Source: Saccharopolyspora dendranthemae
GTDB taxonomy: Bacteria; Actinomycetota; Actinomycetes; Mycobacteriales; Pseudonocardiaceae
NCBI RefSeq assembly: GCF_007829955.1
Contig: NZ_VIWX01000004.1
Location: 434,001-498,000 of the forward strand
Direction of reading: 5' to 3'
Length of the DNA: 64,000 nucleotides
The notes beneath the pieces were generated by a model, which was not told the origin of the DNA, ran no database searches, and worked only from the letters and a program-made list of their open reading frames with translations. Shown here piece by piece: positions 1 through 9,044 of the stretch (positions are counted from its first letter, which is position 1; the number at the start of each line of letters is the position of its first letter). A program made the translations under genes and the position numbers.

Positions 1-789
1 GATCTGCCCCTCGGAGGTGTCCCACCCGATGATCTTGACCTGCCCGCCCTTGCCCGACTGGCGGACGGCCTCGGCGGCGCCCAGCACGCTCGGCTCGTTG
101 GCCGCGTAGATGCCGTTGAGGTCCGGGTTGGCGGTCAGGATGTCCTGGGTGACCTGCAGGGCCTTGTTGTAGTCGCTGTCGCTGGACTGCTGGGCGACCA
201 GCTGCAGACCGGGGTGCTTGGCCAGCCCGTTCTTGAAGCCCTGACCGCGGGTCTCGTTCGTGCTGGTGCCCGCCTGGAACTCGATGAAGGCGACCTTGCC
301 CTTGCCGCCCAGCTGCTTGGCCAGCTCGTCGGTGCCCTGCTCGGCCGCGGCGACGTTGTTGGTGGCGAACACCGGCACGTCCGGAGGCTGCGGCGTGGTG
401 CCCGAGTCCATGTTGACCACCGTGGTGCCCTGCCCCTGCGCGGTCTTGGTGATCTCCGACAGCGCCTTGGCGTCGGTGGCCGCGTAGACGAGACCCTTCA
501 CGTTGCCCTGGGCGAGCATGTCCTGCAGCAGGCTCTGCTGGCCGCTGACGTCGCTCTCCGAGCTCACCCCGTCCCACTGCAGGTCGACGTCCTGCTGCTT
601 GTCGCCCGCGCACTGGGCGCCGACGCGGACCTTCTCCCAGAAGTCGAAGCCGATCGCCTTGGGCACCACTGCGATCTTGATCGGGCCGCCGTCCTGCTGC
701 CCGCCGCCGGTCTGCTCGCGCACGCCGACGCTGCAGCCGGTGGCCGCGAGCGTCAGCAGCACGCAGGTTGCGGTCAGAACCTTCTTCAT
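1..789 (-). CDS. Sugar-type ABC transporter substrate-binding lipoprotein, 3' end outside the window
   Basis: An exported solute-binding protein of the RbsB/Peripla_BP_4 kind that should deliver a sugar or similar small solute to the permease encoded just upstream. The N-terminus is a lipoprotein signal peptide: MKK, a hydrophobic stretch, then the lipobox LAATGC, so Cys19 should be lipidated and the protein anchored on the outer face of the membrane. The body contains typical type-1 binding-protein segments such as GFDFWEKV, GLVYAATDA and GIYAANEPS. The ATG at 789 follows a GGGAG ribosome site. It is the third gene of an ATPase-permease-binding protein operon, 31 bp after the permease stop. 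263 codons are visible and the C-terminus lies beyond the window edge. The ligand cannot be named from sequence. Confidence 0.9.
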   Translation of the reverse strand, partial: MKKVLTATCVLLTLAATGCSVGVREQTGGGQQDGGPIKIAVVPKAIGFDFWEKVRVGAQCAGDKQQDVDLQWDGVSSESDVSGQQSLLQDMLAQGNVKGLVYAATDAKALSEITKTAQGQGTTVVNMDSGTTPQPPDVPVFATNNVAAAEQGTDELAKQLGGKGKVAFIEFQAGTSTNETRGQGFKNGLAKHPGLQLVAQQSSDSDYNKALQVTQDILTANPDLNGIYAANEPSVLGAAEAVRQSGKGGQVKIIGWDTSEGQI

Positions 790-820
790 CGCCGAGCTCC
801 CTTGCTCATCGCGAATGTCG

Positions 821-1831
821 CTACCCGGCGTCGCCGCCGAGCTTCCGGCGCTGGTAGTAGTCCCACCAGACGGCCAACCAGATGATCACGCCGATCAGCA
901 CGTTCTGGTAGAAGGTGCCGATGTTGAGCTGCACCGCGCCGTTGCGGATCACCGCGACCAGGAAGGCCCCGATCAGCGAACCGAGCACGGTACCGCGGCC
1001 GCCGAAGAGGCTGGCGCCGCCGATGACGACCGCCGCGATCACGTCCAGCTCCAGCCCCTCGCCGAAGTTCGGCTGGCCGGAGTTGATCCGCGAGGCGGCG
1101 ATCATGCCGCCCAGGCCGGCCAGCGCACCGGAGAGCACGTACACCGAGGTGATGTAGCGCTTGACCGGAACACCGGACAGCCGCGCGGCTTCCATGTTGG
1201 AACCCATCACGTACGCGTAGCGGCCGAGCCGGGTGCGGGTGAGCACCACGTACCCGAGCAGCGCCACCAGGACGATCAGCAGCACCGGGATCGGCACGAT
1301 CCCGACGACCCCCTGCCCCAGCAACCGGAACGAGTCCGGTGCGCCGAACACCGCGACCGCGCCGGTGGCGATCAGGACCAGACCGCGTCCCACGCTGAGC
1401 ATGCCCAGAGTCGCGATGAACGGCGGCAGTCCCACCACCGACACCAGCAGGCCGTTGACGAGCCCGGCCAGCGCTCCGACGACGAGTCCGCCGACGATGC
1501 CCAGCAGCGGGTTGAAGCCGTACTCGGCCATCAGGAGGACGCCGATCACCCCGGAGAGAGCGGCCACCGACCCCACCGACAGGTCGATGCCGCCGGTGAT
1601 GATCACCAGCGTCACGCCCACCGCCATCACCGCGTTCACCGAGGTCTGCGACCCCAGGTTGAACAGGTTGTCCGCCGTGAGGAACGACGGCGCGACGATC
1701 GACAGCACGATGAAGACGAGGATCAGCGCGCCGGCCGCGGCGACCTGGGAGACCGCGCCGGAGAGGCGATCGCTCAGCCCGCCCAGCAGCCCACGGTCCC
1801 CATCGGACGGTGCCTTGGTCTGCTCAGTCAT
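821..1831 (-). CDS. Sugar ABC transporter permease (RbsC-like)
   Basis: Integral membrane permease of the BPD_transp_2 (ribose/xylose/galactoside) family, 336 residues, with about eight to ten hydrophobic helices. The family signature region is present in the middle (GGIDLSVGSVAALSGV), and the cytoplasmic loop near the C-terminus (VIGGASLFGGRGTVLGSLIG) is the segment that contacts the ATPase in this family. The reading frame is open upstream to 1915, but the ATG at 1831 (MTEQTK) overlaps the end of the ATPase gene by 8 bp, as expected for translational coupling, and gives a normal family length. It should form a homodimeric channel with the ATPase and binding protein of this operon. Confidence 0.93.
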   Translation of the reverse strand: MTEQTKAPSDGDRGLLGGLSDRLSGAVSQVAAAGALILVFIVLSIVAPSFLTADNLFNLGSQTSVNAVMAVGVTLVIITGGIDLSVGSVAALSGVIGVLLMAEYGFNPLLGIVGGLVVGALAGLVNGLLVSVVGLPPFIATLGMLSVGRGLVLIATGAVAVFGAPDSFRLLGQGVVGIVPIPVLLIVLVALLGYVVLTRTRLGRYAYVMGSNMEAARLSGVPVKRYITSVYVLSGALAGLGGMIAASRINSGQPNFGEGLELDVIAAVVIGGASLFGGRGTVLGSLIGAFLVAVIRNGAVQLNIGTFYQNVLIGVIIWLAVWWDYYQRRKLGGDAG

Positions 1832-3332
1832 GGTTGCCCTTCGCTCCGGTCGCGAGTGCGACCACGCGTTCTTCGGAGAACTCGGTGCGCTGCACCTCGC
1901 CGGTGATCCGGCCACCGCGCATCACCAGGATCCGGTCGCACATGTTGAGCAGCTCCGGCAGGTAGCTGGAGATCAGCACGACCGCTTTCCCTTGCTCGGC
2001 GAGGGAATCCATCTGCGCGAACATCTCGGACTTGGCGCCGACGTCCATCCCGCGGCCCGGCTCGTCGAAGAACAGCACGTCCGCCCCGGTCTCCAGCCAG
2101 CGCCCCAGCACCACCTTCTGCTGGTTGCCGCCGGAGAGCGTCTGCGCCTGCCGTCCCACGCGTGGAACGCGGATCCGCAGCGATTCCCGCTGGCGCTCGG
2201 CGATGCGCCGTTCGCCCTTCAGATCGATGAGCCCGTAGCCGAGCATCGGCAGCTTGGCCATCGTGATGTTCTTGTCCACGCCGAGCTGCAGGGCCAGTCC
2301 GTCGGCCTTGCGGCTCTCGGTGAGATAGCCGATCCCGGCGGCGATGGCGTCAGCAGGTCCGCGGATGCGCAGCTTGCGACCGTCCATCGTGACCGTTCCG
2401 CGCTCGGCGGGTTCGGCTCCGAACACCGCGCGCGCCAGCTCCGTTCGTCCCGCGCCGACCAGACCGGCCAGCCCGACGATCTCCCCGGCGCGCACCTCGA
2501 AGGACACGTCGCGGACCTTCTCGCCGCGCGAGATCCCCTCGACCTTGAGCCGCACCTCACCGGGCGCCTGATGGGTGCGCGGGTAGAGGTTCGACACGTC
2601 GCGGCCGACCATCAGCTGCACCAGCTGCGCCTCGTCCAGGCCACCCGCCGGGCTGGTGTCCACAACGGTCCCGTCGCGCATCACGGTGACCCGGTCGCCG
2701 ATCTCGAAGATCTCATCCAACCGGTGCGAGATGTAGAGGACCGCGATCCCTTGAGCGGTGAGCTCGCGGACGATGCCGAACAGCTCCTCGGCCTCCCGCT
2801 CGGTGAGGCTCGCGGTCGGCTCGTCGAGGATGAGCACTTTCGCTTGCACCGCCAGGGCTTTGGCGAGTTCGACGCGCTGCTGCTCCGCTGTGGACAGCAG
2901 CGACACCCGCCTCCCGGGGTCAACCTCCAAGCCGACGCGGGCGAGCAGCCCGTGGGCCGCGCGGCGCTCGGCGGCGCGGGAGATCCAGCCACCCCGGCCG
3001 GGTTCGTGCCCGATGAAGAGGTTCTCGGCCACCGACAGATCGGGGGCGAGCGCGAACTCCTGGTGCACCATGGACACACCGAGCCGCCTCGCCGAGCCGG
3101 GCCCCTGGAAGGTGACCGGCGCGCCGTCCAGTTCGATGTGACCGCTGCTCGGCTGCTCGATCTGGGCGATCATCTTCATCAACGTCGACTTGCCGGCACC
3201 GTTCTCACCTGCGAAGACGTGCACTTCACCGGGTGCGATCTCCAGCGTGACGCCGTCGACGGCCACCACTCCGGGAAACCGCTTGCCGACGCCGCGCAGC
3301 GCCACTGCGGGGCGTTGTCCGCTGGCTGTCAC
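1824..3332 (-). CDS. Sugar ABC transporter, double ATP-binding subunit (RbsA/MglA-like)
   Basis: A 502-residue ATPase with two tandem nucleotide-binding domains, the arrangement typical of RbsA/XylG/MglA. The first half has Walker A GENGAGKST, a Q-loop (MVHQEF) and Walker B LILDEPT. The second half has the usual degenerate Walker A (GLVGAGRTELAR), the signature LSGGNQQKV and Walker B VLFFDEP. I start it at the GTG at 3332 because GGGAGG lies six bases upstream and a promoter ends at about 3378; an upstream ATG at 3407 would lie within that promoter. It is the first gene of the transporter operon. No dedicated regulator gene is adjacent on this side. Confidence 0.92.
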   Translation of the reverse strand: MTASGQRPAVALRGVGKRFPGVVAVDGVTLEIAPGEVHVFAGENGAGKSTLMKMIAQIEQPSSGHIELDGAPVTFQGPGSARRLGVSMVHQEFALAPDLSVAENLFIGHEPGRGGWISRAAERRAAHGLLARVGLEVDPGRRVSLLSTAEQQRVELAKALAVQAKVLILDEPTASLTEREAEELFGIVRELTAQGIAVLYISHRLDEIFEIGDRVTVMRDGTVVDTSPAGGLDEAQLVQLMVGRDVSNLYPRTHQAPGEVRLKVEGISRGEKVRDVSFEVRAGEIVGLAGLVGAGRTELARAVFGAEPAERGTVTMDGRKLRIRGPADAIAAGIGYLTESRKADGLALQLGVDKNITMAKLPMLGYGLIDLKGERRIAERQRESLRIRVPRVGRQAQTLSGGNQQKVVLGRWLETGADVLFFDEPGRGMDVGAKSEMFAQMDSLAEQGKAVVLISSYLPELLNMCDRILVMRGGRITGEVQRTEFSEERVVALATGAKGNHD

Positions 3333-3384
3333 GGCGAGCCTCCCTCGATCCTCGATGATCGTGCTCCACGTCACGGTGCGCCGG

Positions 3385-3413
3385 ATCATACCCACAGCTT
3401 CACTCATCGTGAA
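3385..3413 (-). promoter_or_regulatory. Promoter of the sugar ABC operon
   Basis: On the minus strand a -35 TTCACG (3413-3408) and a -10 TATGAT (3390-3385) are separated by exactly 17 bp. This predicts a transcript starting near 3378 and a leader of about 45 nt before the GTG at 3332. The -10 is close to the housekeeping sigma consensus. Confidence 0.6.
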
Positions 3414-3564
3414 AGGTCCGGAACGAAGCCAAGTAACCGATTACCGGAGCACCCCGCGGAAGGGGCTTCTCCGCATCCGCCGGACACGGATGCGGAGGGT
3501 ACGTAAGCTCTCGGTCGGGACAGCGCACAAGCGACGTTTCGATGATCTAGGGGGCGAAGACGCC

Positions 3565-5217
3565 GTGCAGCCGTTGCTGGCCAGCGACCCGACCAGGGTG
3601 GGCGACTACCGGCTGCTCGCACGCCTGGGCCGCGGCGCGATGGGCGGGGTCTACCTCGGCCGCTCGCGCGGAGGCCGCGTGGTCGCCGTCAAGGTGATCC
3701 GAGCCGACCTCGCCGAGGACCCGGAGTTCCGCGAGCGGTTCCGCCGCGAAGCCGACGCCGCCCACGCGGTCGGCGGCTTCTGGACCGCCGCGGTCGTCAA
3801 CGCCGACCCCGACGCCGAACAGCCGTGGCTGGCCACCGAGTACGTCCCCGGCCCGACACTGCACCAAGCCGTCGCCGACCACGGCGCGCTGCCGGAGGAA
3901 ACCGTGCGCAGCCTGGGCGCGGGACTGGCCGAGGCGCTGGTGGCCATCCACAACGCCGGGCTGGTGCACCGCGACCTCAAACCGGCGAACGTCCTGCTCG
4001 GACCGGACGGCCCGCGCGTCATCGACTTCGGCATCTCCCGGGCGATGAGCGGCCACGCTCTCACCGCGACCGGCATCTTCCTGGGCACGCCCGGGTTCTT
4101 CTCCCCGGAGCAGACCCTGGGCACGGACGTCGGACCGCCCAGCGACGTGTTCTCGCTCGGCGCGGTGCTGGCGTTCGCCGCCACCGGGTGCGGCCCGTTC
4201 GGCGAGGAGAGCACGGCGTCGCTGCTGTACAAGGTCGCGCACGGCGAGCCCCACCTGGACGAGGCGCCGGAGGGACTGCGCCCGCTGCTGGCCGAGTGCC
4301 TGCAGAAGGACCCGGCAGCCCGCCCGACCCCGACGCAGATGCTCGACCGGATCGGCGAGACAAGCCCGCAGGGCAGCGGCTGGCTGCCGCCGACGATCAC
4401 GGCGGTGATCGCCCAGCACGCGACGGAGCTGCAGCGCACCGCCCAGGTCTCCGACACTCCCCCGCCGCAACCCGTGGCCGCGCCCCCGCAGGCGCCGAAA
4501 CCGGTCACCCAGACCTACACGCAGGCACCACCGGTCGCGGCCCCGGCCGGACCGCCTGCCCCGGCGCCCGCTCCGGCCGGGCCGATGCGGGACAAGATCG
4601 TTCCCTCACCAGCGCAGAAACGCCGGACGCAATCCCAGGAGCAGCGCCCGCCCCGCGTGCGCCGGGACGGGCCGGGGCCGGAGTTCCGCACGCGCGGACG
4701 CGTGGCCGCGGCGATGTGGGTCGCCACGTTCGCGTTGCTGCTGGTGGCGGCGACCTACGGCGCTCGCGAGATGGGCTTCTCGCTGTTCGGGAGAAACCCG
4801 TTGGATTCGCTGTCCGACCCCGATCCCGTGGCGGTCCTCCGGCTCGGAGCGTTCCTGCTGCTGTTCGGCGCCGTGTGGTCGTTCTGCCGGATGCTGGCGC
4901 CCAGCCTGCGCCTGAAGGTCAACGGCGACGGCGTCGTCGTCCACCGGTTCGGGCTCACCCGCGAGATCCCGTGGCACCAGGTCTCGCGCGTCGGCGTCGT
5001 GGGCAGGGGCAAGTCGACGTCGCTGGCGGTCTGGATGGCCGACGGCTCGGTCCCGCGCTCCACGCCGTGGCTCCGGGTGCGCCGCTACCACGGCGGAGCC
5101 CGCATCTACCCGGTCGGCGCGACCGGTGGCTGGATCTCGCGCCGCCAGGAATCGCGCCGCCTGCGCGGGGCGCTGGACCAGTACGCGCGCGGCCGCTACG
5201 ACTCGCGGATGCTGTGA
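3565..5217 (+). CDS. Membrane Ser/Thr protein kinase with a C-terminal PH-like domain
   Basis: A 550-residue Hanks-type kinase. Residues about 13-275 form a complete catalytic domain: glycine loop GRGAMGGVY, ATP-binding Lys43, catalytic loop HRDLKPANV with Asp137, and DFG at 154-156, so it should be active. A Pro/Ala-rich linker (about 290-350) follows, then two hydrophobic helices (about 381-398 and 423-445). The rest, starting LRLKVNGDGVVVHRFGL and containing IPWHQVSRV, resembles a bacterial PH fold. With two membrane passes both kinase and tail would be cytoplasmic, unlike PASTA-type kinases with an external sensor. The GTG at 3565 puts the kinase fold near the N-terminus and has GGGGG upstream; an ATG at 3490 in the same frame is the alternative. 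Transcribed alone, divergently from the ABC operon. Confidence 0.88.
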   Translation: MQPLLASDPTRVGDYRLLARLGRGAMGGVYLGRSRGGRVVAVKVIRADLAEDPEFRERFRREADAAHAVGGFWTAAVVNADPDAEQPWLATEYVPGPTLHQAVADHGALPEETVRSLGAGLAEALVAIHNAGLVHRDLKPANVLLGPDGPRVIDFGISRAMSGHALTATGIFLGTPGFFSPEQTLGTDVGPPSDVFSLGAVLAFAATGCGPFGEESTASLLYKVAHGEPHLDEAPEGLRPLLAECLQKDPAARPTPTQMLDRIGETSPQGSGWLPPTITAVIAQHATELQRTAQVSDTPPPQPVAAPPQAPKPVTQTYTQAPPVAAPAGPPAPAPAPAGPMRDKIVPSPAQKRRTQSQEQRPPRVRRDGPGPEFRTRGRVAAAMWVATFALLLVAATYGAREMGFSLFGRNPLDSLSDPDPVAVLRLGAFLLLFGAVWSFCRMLAPSLRLKVNGDGVVVHRFGLTREIPWHQVSRVGVVGRGKSTSLAVWMADGSVPRSTPWLRVRRYHGGARIYPVGATGGWISRRQESRRLRGALDQYARGRYDSRML

Positions 5218-5340
5218 CACCCGCACGCCGCCGTTCGCACAACGAAGCCCCGGATTCACCCGGATTAACGCAACGAAGCGACGCAACAAGCAAGGCTCGG
5301 CGACTGAAATCCACCGGACCGCCGACATAGCCTTGTGCTC

Positions 5341-6570
5341 ATGGCTACCGTCCACCACCTCGACACCCAGTCCCGCGCCGCGGAGTTCCTGGCGCTCGAC
5401 GAGCGCTACAGCGCGCACAACTACCACCCGCTCCCGGTCGTGATCGCCGAGGCCGACGGCGCCTGGATGACCGATGTGGACGGACGTCGTTACCTGGACT
5501 TCCTGGCCGGCTACTCGGCCCTGAACTTCGGCCACCGGCACCCCGACCTGATCTCCGCCGCGACCGAGCAGCTGGGCAAGCTGACGCTGACCAGCCGCGC
5601 GTTCCACCACGACCAGCTCGGGCCGTTCTGCCAGGAGCTGGCCGAGCTGACCGGCACCGACCGGGTGCTGCCGATGAACTCCGGCGCCGAAGCCGTGGAG
5701 TCGGCGATCAAGATCGCCCGCAAGTGGGCCTACCAGGTCAAGGGCGTCGCGGAGAACCAGGCCGAGATCATCGTGGCCGGCTCCAACTTCCACGGCCGCA
5801 CCACCACCATCGTGTCCTTCTCCACCGACCCGGAGGCGCGCGCCGAGTTCGGCCCCTACACGCCCGGCTTCACCGTCACCGACTACGGCGACGCGGCCGC
5901 GGTCGAGGCCGCGATCAGCGAGCGGACCGCGGCGGTGCTCGTCGAGCCCATCCAGGGCGAGGCAGGCGTGGTCGTGCCGCCTGCCGACTACCTGCCCCGG
6001 CTGCGCAGGGCGTGCGACGAGCACGGCGCGCTGCTGATCGCCGACGAGATCCAGTCCGGTCTCGCGCGCACCGGCGAGCTGCTGGCCAGCGCTCACGACG
6101 GCGTCCGCGCCGACCTCTACACCCTGGGCAAGGCGCTGGGCGGCGGCATCCTGCCGGTCTCGGCGGTGGTGGGACGCGACGACGTCATCGGCGTCCTGCA
6201 GCCCGGCCAGCACGGCTCGACCTTCGGCGGCAACCCGCTCGCGGCCGCCGTGGGCCGTGCGGTGATCCGCCTGCTGCGCACCGGGGAGTTCCAGGAGCGC
6301 TCCCGCGACCTGGGCGCTCACCTGCACGAGCGGCTCGGTCAGCTGGTCGGCAACGGCGTGGCGCAGGTGCGCGGCCGCGGCCTGTGGGCGGGCGTGGAGA
6401 TCGCCCCCGGCGGGCCGACGGGACGTCAGGTCAGCGAGGCGCTGATCGCGAAGGGCGTGCTGTGCAAGGAAACTCAGGACACGACGCTGCGCATCGCCCC
6501 TCCGCTCACGATCACCCGCGACGAGCTCGACACGGGCATCGACGCCATCGCCGAAGCCCTCGAGCAGTAA
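5341..6570 (+). CDS. rocD: Ornithine--oxo-acid aminotransferase
   Basis: PLP-dependent class III aminotransferase of 409 residues that should convert ornithine and 2-oxoglutarate to glutamate semialdehyde and glutamate in arginine/ornithine catabolism. Diagnostic segments are NSGAEAVESAIKIARKWAY, NFHGRTTTIVSFSTD and the PLP lysine in LGKALGGG (Lys264). The match to RocD is better than to ArgD or GabT (YSALNFGH, EIQSGLARTG). The start is the ATG at 5341: a TAGCCT -10 box lies at 5328-5333, seven bases before it, and there is no ribosome site, so the mRNA is probably leaderless. No other arginine-catabolism gene is beside it. A repeat element begins 16 bp after the stop. Confidence 0.92.
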   Translation: MATVHHLDTQSRAAEFLALDERYSAHNYHPLPVVIAEADGAWMTDVDGRRYLDFLAGYSALNFGHRHPDLISAATEQLGKLTLTSRAFHHDQLGPFCQELAELTGTDRVLPMNSGAEAVESAIKIARKWAYQVKGVAENQAEIIVAGSNFHGRTTTIVSFSTDPEARAEFGPYTPGFTVTDYGDAAAVEAAISERTAAVLVEPIQGEAGVVVPPADYLPRLRRACDEHGALLIADEIQSGLARTGELLASAHDGVRADLYTLGKALGGGILPVSAVVGRDDVIGVLQPGQHGSTFGGNPLAAAVGRAVIRLLRTGEFQERSRDLGAHLHERLGQLVGNGVAQVRGRGLWAGVEIAPGGPTGRQVSEALIAKGVLCKETQDTTLRIAPPLTITRDELDTGIDAIAEALEQ

Positions 6571-6586
6571 CCCTCACCGCACCAGG

Positions 6587-6856
6587 TCCCAGTTTTAGGG
6601 GCATTGCAGTATCACCTTGCTTGGCGGTGCGGGTGGCGGAACCTCACACGCCGCCTGGACTCCGTGCGCCACTCCTGATGTATGCCAATGCACGGCGTCG
6701 CGGCGTACTCGCCAGACGACGTGTGAGAACCCGCGGCGGTGCGGGCTGAGTCCCACACCTGAAGACAACGACTACCGCCTCACCAGTTCCCAGTTTTAGT
6801 CCAAACTGAGCCGACATTTCGGACATGAACATGGCTCGGTTTGGACTAAAACTGCG
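6587..6856. repeat. Dispersed repeat, copy A (shared module plus hairpin)
   Basis: This element fills most of the gap between the convergent rocD and zapE genes. It opens with TCCCAGTTTTAG at 6587, continues through a module of about 200 bp that is also in copy C at 54216, then repeats TCCCAGTTTTAG at 6788 as the left arm of a hairpin. The left arm is 6788-6812, the loop 6813-6832 (20 nt) and the right arm 6833-6854. The right end has decayed (CTGCG instead of CTGGGA). The module holds two short boxes also found in repeat D: GGTGCGGGTGGCGGAACC at 6626-6643 and GGTGCGGGCTGAGTCCCACA at 6738-6757. Minus-strand frames across it look non-coding. Confidence 0.9.
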
Positions 6857-6957
6857 CGATGCCAACGGCCGTTGTCACCGTGCGGCGCGAAGCCCGGGTG
6901 ACGCGAGGCGGGGTGGCGCGAGCTCGAGGTGGTGCGGACGTACTGGGTGGTGTGGGT

Positions 6958-8004
6958 TCAGGACTTGGTGAGGTCGCGGGAGAGGGCTGTGAGGCGGCTG
7001 ATCGCGCGGAGGTACTTCTTGCGGTACCCGCCTTGCAGCATCTCCTCGGTGAACAGCTCCGACAGCGCGCAACCGGACACGCGGACCGGGATGGCCCGGT
7101 CGTAGAGCCGGTCGGCCAGTGCCACCAGCCGCAGCGCCACGTCCTGGTCCGGAGCGGCGTGGACACCGGAGAGGTGCACGGCCGTGATGCCGTCGACGAG
7201 CCTGCCGTACTTCGAGGGGTGCAGACCGGCCAGGAAGCCGCAGAGCCCGTCGAAGTCGTCCAGCGTCGAACCGTCGGTCGCCTCGGCGAGCCGCGACAGC
7301 TCGTCATCGGCCATCGGCGGCGGCGCCTCGGGCAGCCCGCGGTGACGGTAGTCGGGCCCGTCGACCCGGACCACGCCGAACCGCGCGGACATCGCGTGGA
7401 TCTCGCGCAAGAAGTCCACCGCCGCGAACCGGCCCTCGCCCAGCTTGTCCGGCAGCGTGTTGGACGTGGCCGCCACGTGCACACCGGCATCGGTGAGCTT
7501 CGCGATCAACTGGGTGACCAGCATCGTGTCGCCCGGGTCGTCCAGCTCGAACTCGTCGATGGCCAGCAGCCGGTGCTGCGAGAGCCGCTGCACGGTCTCG
7601 ACGAAACCGAGCGCACCGACGAGGTTGGTGATCTCGACGAAGGTCCCGTAGGACTTGGTGCCCTCGGCGGCGTGCCACAGCGAGGCCAGCAGGTGGGTCT
7701 TGCCGACACCGAAGCCGCCGTCGAGGTACAGCCCCCGCTTCTCGCCCTCGGGCTTCTTCTCGCCCTCGGGCTTCTTCTTGCCGAGCATCGCCCGGAACCA
7801 TCCCCCGCTGCTGCCCGCGCCGGCGTTGATCCGCTCGGCGAACGCCGAGCAGTCCCGCACGGCCTGAGCCTGGCTGGGCTCGTCCGGGTTCGGGATGTAG
7901 GTCTCGAAACGGGCCGCCTCGAAGCGCGGCGGCGGCGTCATCGCCTGGACCAGCTCGTCCGGGGTGATCTCTGGACGTCGGTCGACCAGACGGGCGGAAT
8001 TCAT
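6958..8004 (-). CDS. zapE: ZapE/AFG1-family ATPase
   Basis: A 348-residue AAA-type ATPase related to ZapE (bacterial cell division) and AFG1 (mitochondrial protein quality control). Walker A is GGFGVGKTHLLASLW, Walker B LLAIDEFELDDPGD, and the sensor segment is HVAATSNTLPDKL, all hallmarks of the family. Insertions such as the repeated KKPEGE between the N-terminal part and Walker A look like a charged linker. The start is the ATG at 8004: on the minus strand TAGAGT (8017-8012) lies seven bases upstream with no ribosome site, so translation is probably leaderless. A longer frame to 8103 has no family similarity. The gene stands alone, with the repeat element downstream. Confidence 0.88.
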   Translation of the reverse strand: MNSARLVDRRPEITPDELVQAMTPPPRFEAARFETYIPNPDEPSQAQAVRDCSAFAERINAGAGSSGGWFRAMLGKKKPEGEKKPEGEKRGLYLDGGFGVGKTHLLASLWHAAEGTKSYGTFVEITNLVGALGFVETVQRLSQHRLLAIDEFELDDPGDTMLVTQLIAKLTDAGVHVAATSNTLPDKLGEGRFAAVDFLREIHAMSARFGVVRVDGPDYRHRGLPEAPPPMADDELSRLAEATDGSTLDDFDGLCGFLAGLHPSKYGRLVDGITAVHLSGVHAAPDQDVALRLVALADRLYDRAIPVRVSGCALSELFTEEMLQGGYRKKYLRAISRLTALSRDLTKS

Positions 8005-8495
8005 GCGGCCGACTCTATAACCGGACACCGCCGGGCCAGGTCCTGGCACGACGTGCTCCTGCTCACCCGTGGCGGGAAGGCCACGGCGCCTTCCCAGAAT
8101 CACCGCACCGACCGCGGGCGCGCGTGAACGTCGGATCCGGCCTCGACGCGCTGGAGGAGCGCTGCGAGGCCGGACCTCACCTGTTCGGTGGCCTCGTCGG
8201 CGTCGAACTGGTCGACGATCTCACCAGCGGAAACGCCGGACGGATCGCGAACGGCGCCGGAGCGGAGGCGTCCCGGCGCATGCGGCTGGAATCGGGGCTG
8301 CACGCGGATTCGCCGCTGCTCACGCGTTGCGGAAGAATGCGGGAGTGACAGGTGTGGCCGAAACCGGCGTCTCGTCCGCCGGAGTACCGAATGGTGCTTC
8401 GGTCGCACCTGGGACACCCTCGGACCAGGTGCGGGTAGAACTCGCGCCACACCACGCCGAAGTTCTTCGGCGCACCGGGAAGGAGCTGGATTTCC
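8005..8495. promoter_or_regulatory. 491-bp intergenic region, leader of the Asp23 operon
   Basis: I see no convincing gene here; open frames on both strands lack start signals and family similarity. Just before the Asp23 operon there are two inverted repeats. GCACCTGG (8405-8412) pairs with CCAGGTGC (8425-8432) and is followed directly by GGGTAG (8433-8438), which resembles the -10 of SigB-type stress promoters. CGCCGAAG (8455-8462) pairs with CTTCGGCG (8465-8472) only six bases before the GGAAGGAG ribosome site of the first gene. The leader therefore may carry stress control at both RNA synthesis and translation; this is inference. Confidence 0.45.
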
Positions 8496-9011
8496 ATGGC
8501 CCAGAACAGCGACGCGCCCACCGGCCAGACCACCCAGTCGGGTACTCAGAGCGGCGAGCGGCGCATCCCGGACACGCGCACCGGCGGTTCTCCCGCGCGC
8601 CACTCCGACGATGACTCGCAGGGGAAGACCACCATCGCCGCCTCGGTGGTGCAGAAGATCGGCGGCATGGCGGCCCGTGAGGTCTCCGGCGTCTACGCGA
8701 TGGGCGGCGGCGTCTCGCGCGCTTTCGGCGCGTTGCGCGACCGGATTCCCGGCGGCAGCGGCACTTCCTCCACCGCGGGCGTTCAGGTCGAGGTCGGCGA
8801 GAAGCAGGCCGCGGTGGACCTGGACCTGGTGGTCGAGTACGGGGCGTCCATCGTGGAGCTCTCACGCGCCGTGCGGCGCAACGTGATCACCGCAGTGGAG
8901 CGGATGACGGGCCTCGACGTCATCGAGGTCAACATCGTCGTCAACGACATCCACCTCCCCAGCGACGACGAGGAGGAGACGCCTCAGCCCACGCAGTCGC
9001 GCGTGGAGTGA
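8496..9011 (+). CDS. Asp23/Gls24-family envelope stress protein
   Basis: First gene of a compact operon of small Asp23-related proteins. 171 residues: a disordered, charged N-terminal 45 residues, then the Asp23 core starting at GKTTIAASVVQKIGGMAAREVSGVYAM and ending with VIEVNIVVNDIHL. In Staphylococcus, Asp23 is a cytoplasmic protein recruited to the membrane by AmaP and linked to alkaline and cell-wall stress. Here the matching membrane anchors are encoded downstream in the same operon. GGAAGGAG precedes the ATG, so this gene is normally led, unlike many neighbours. Function in actinobacteria is not established. Confidence 0.9.
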   Translation: MAQNSDAPTGQTTQSGTQSGERRIPDTRTGGSPARHSDDDSQGKTTIAASVVQKIGGMAAREVSGVYAMGGGVSRAFGALRDRIPGGSGTSSTAGVQVEVGEKQAAVDLDLVVEYGASIVELSRAVRRNVITAVERMTGLDVIEVNIVVNDIHLPSDDEEETPQPTQSRVE

Positions 9012-9044
9012 CACCGCCCCTTCCACACGGCAGAGGAGACCGAC

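Noticed and set aside
6644..6865. Minus-strand frame across repeat A encoding a 73-residue product, echoed in repeat C
   Set aside because: The similarity only reflects the shared DNA repeat; copies differ by insertions that shift the frame, and there is no ribosome site.
8124..8348. 74-residue plus-strand frame between zapE and the Asp23 operon
   Set aside because: No ribosome site, no family similarity, and a minus-strand frame of similar quality crosses the same DNA.
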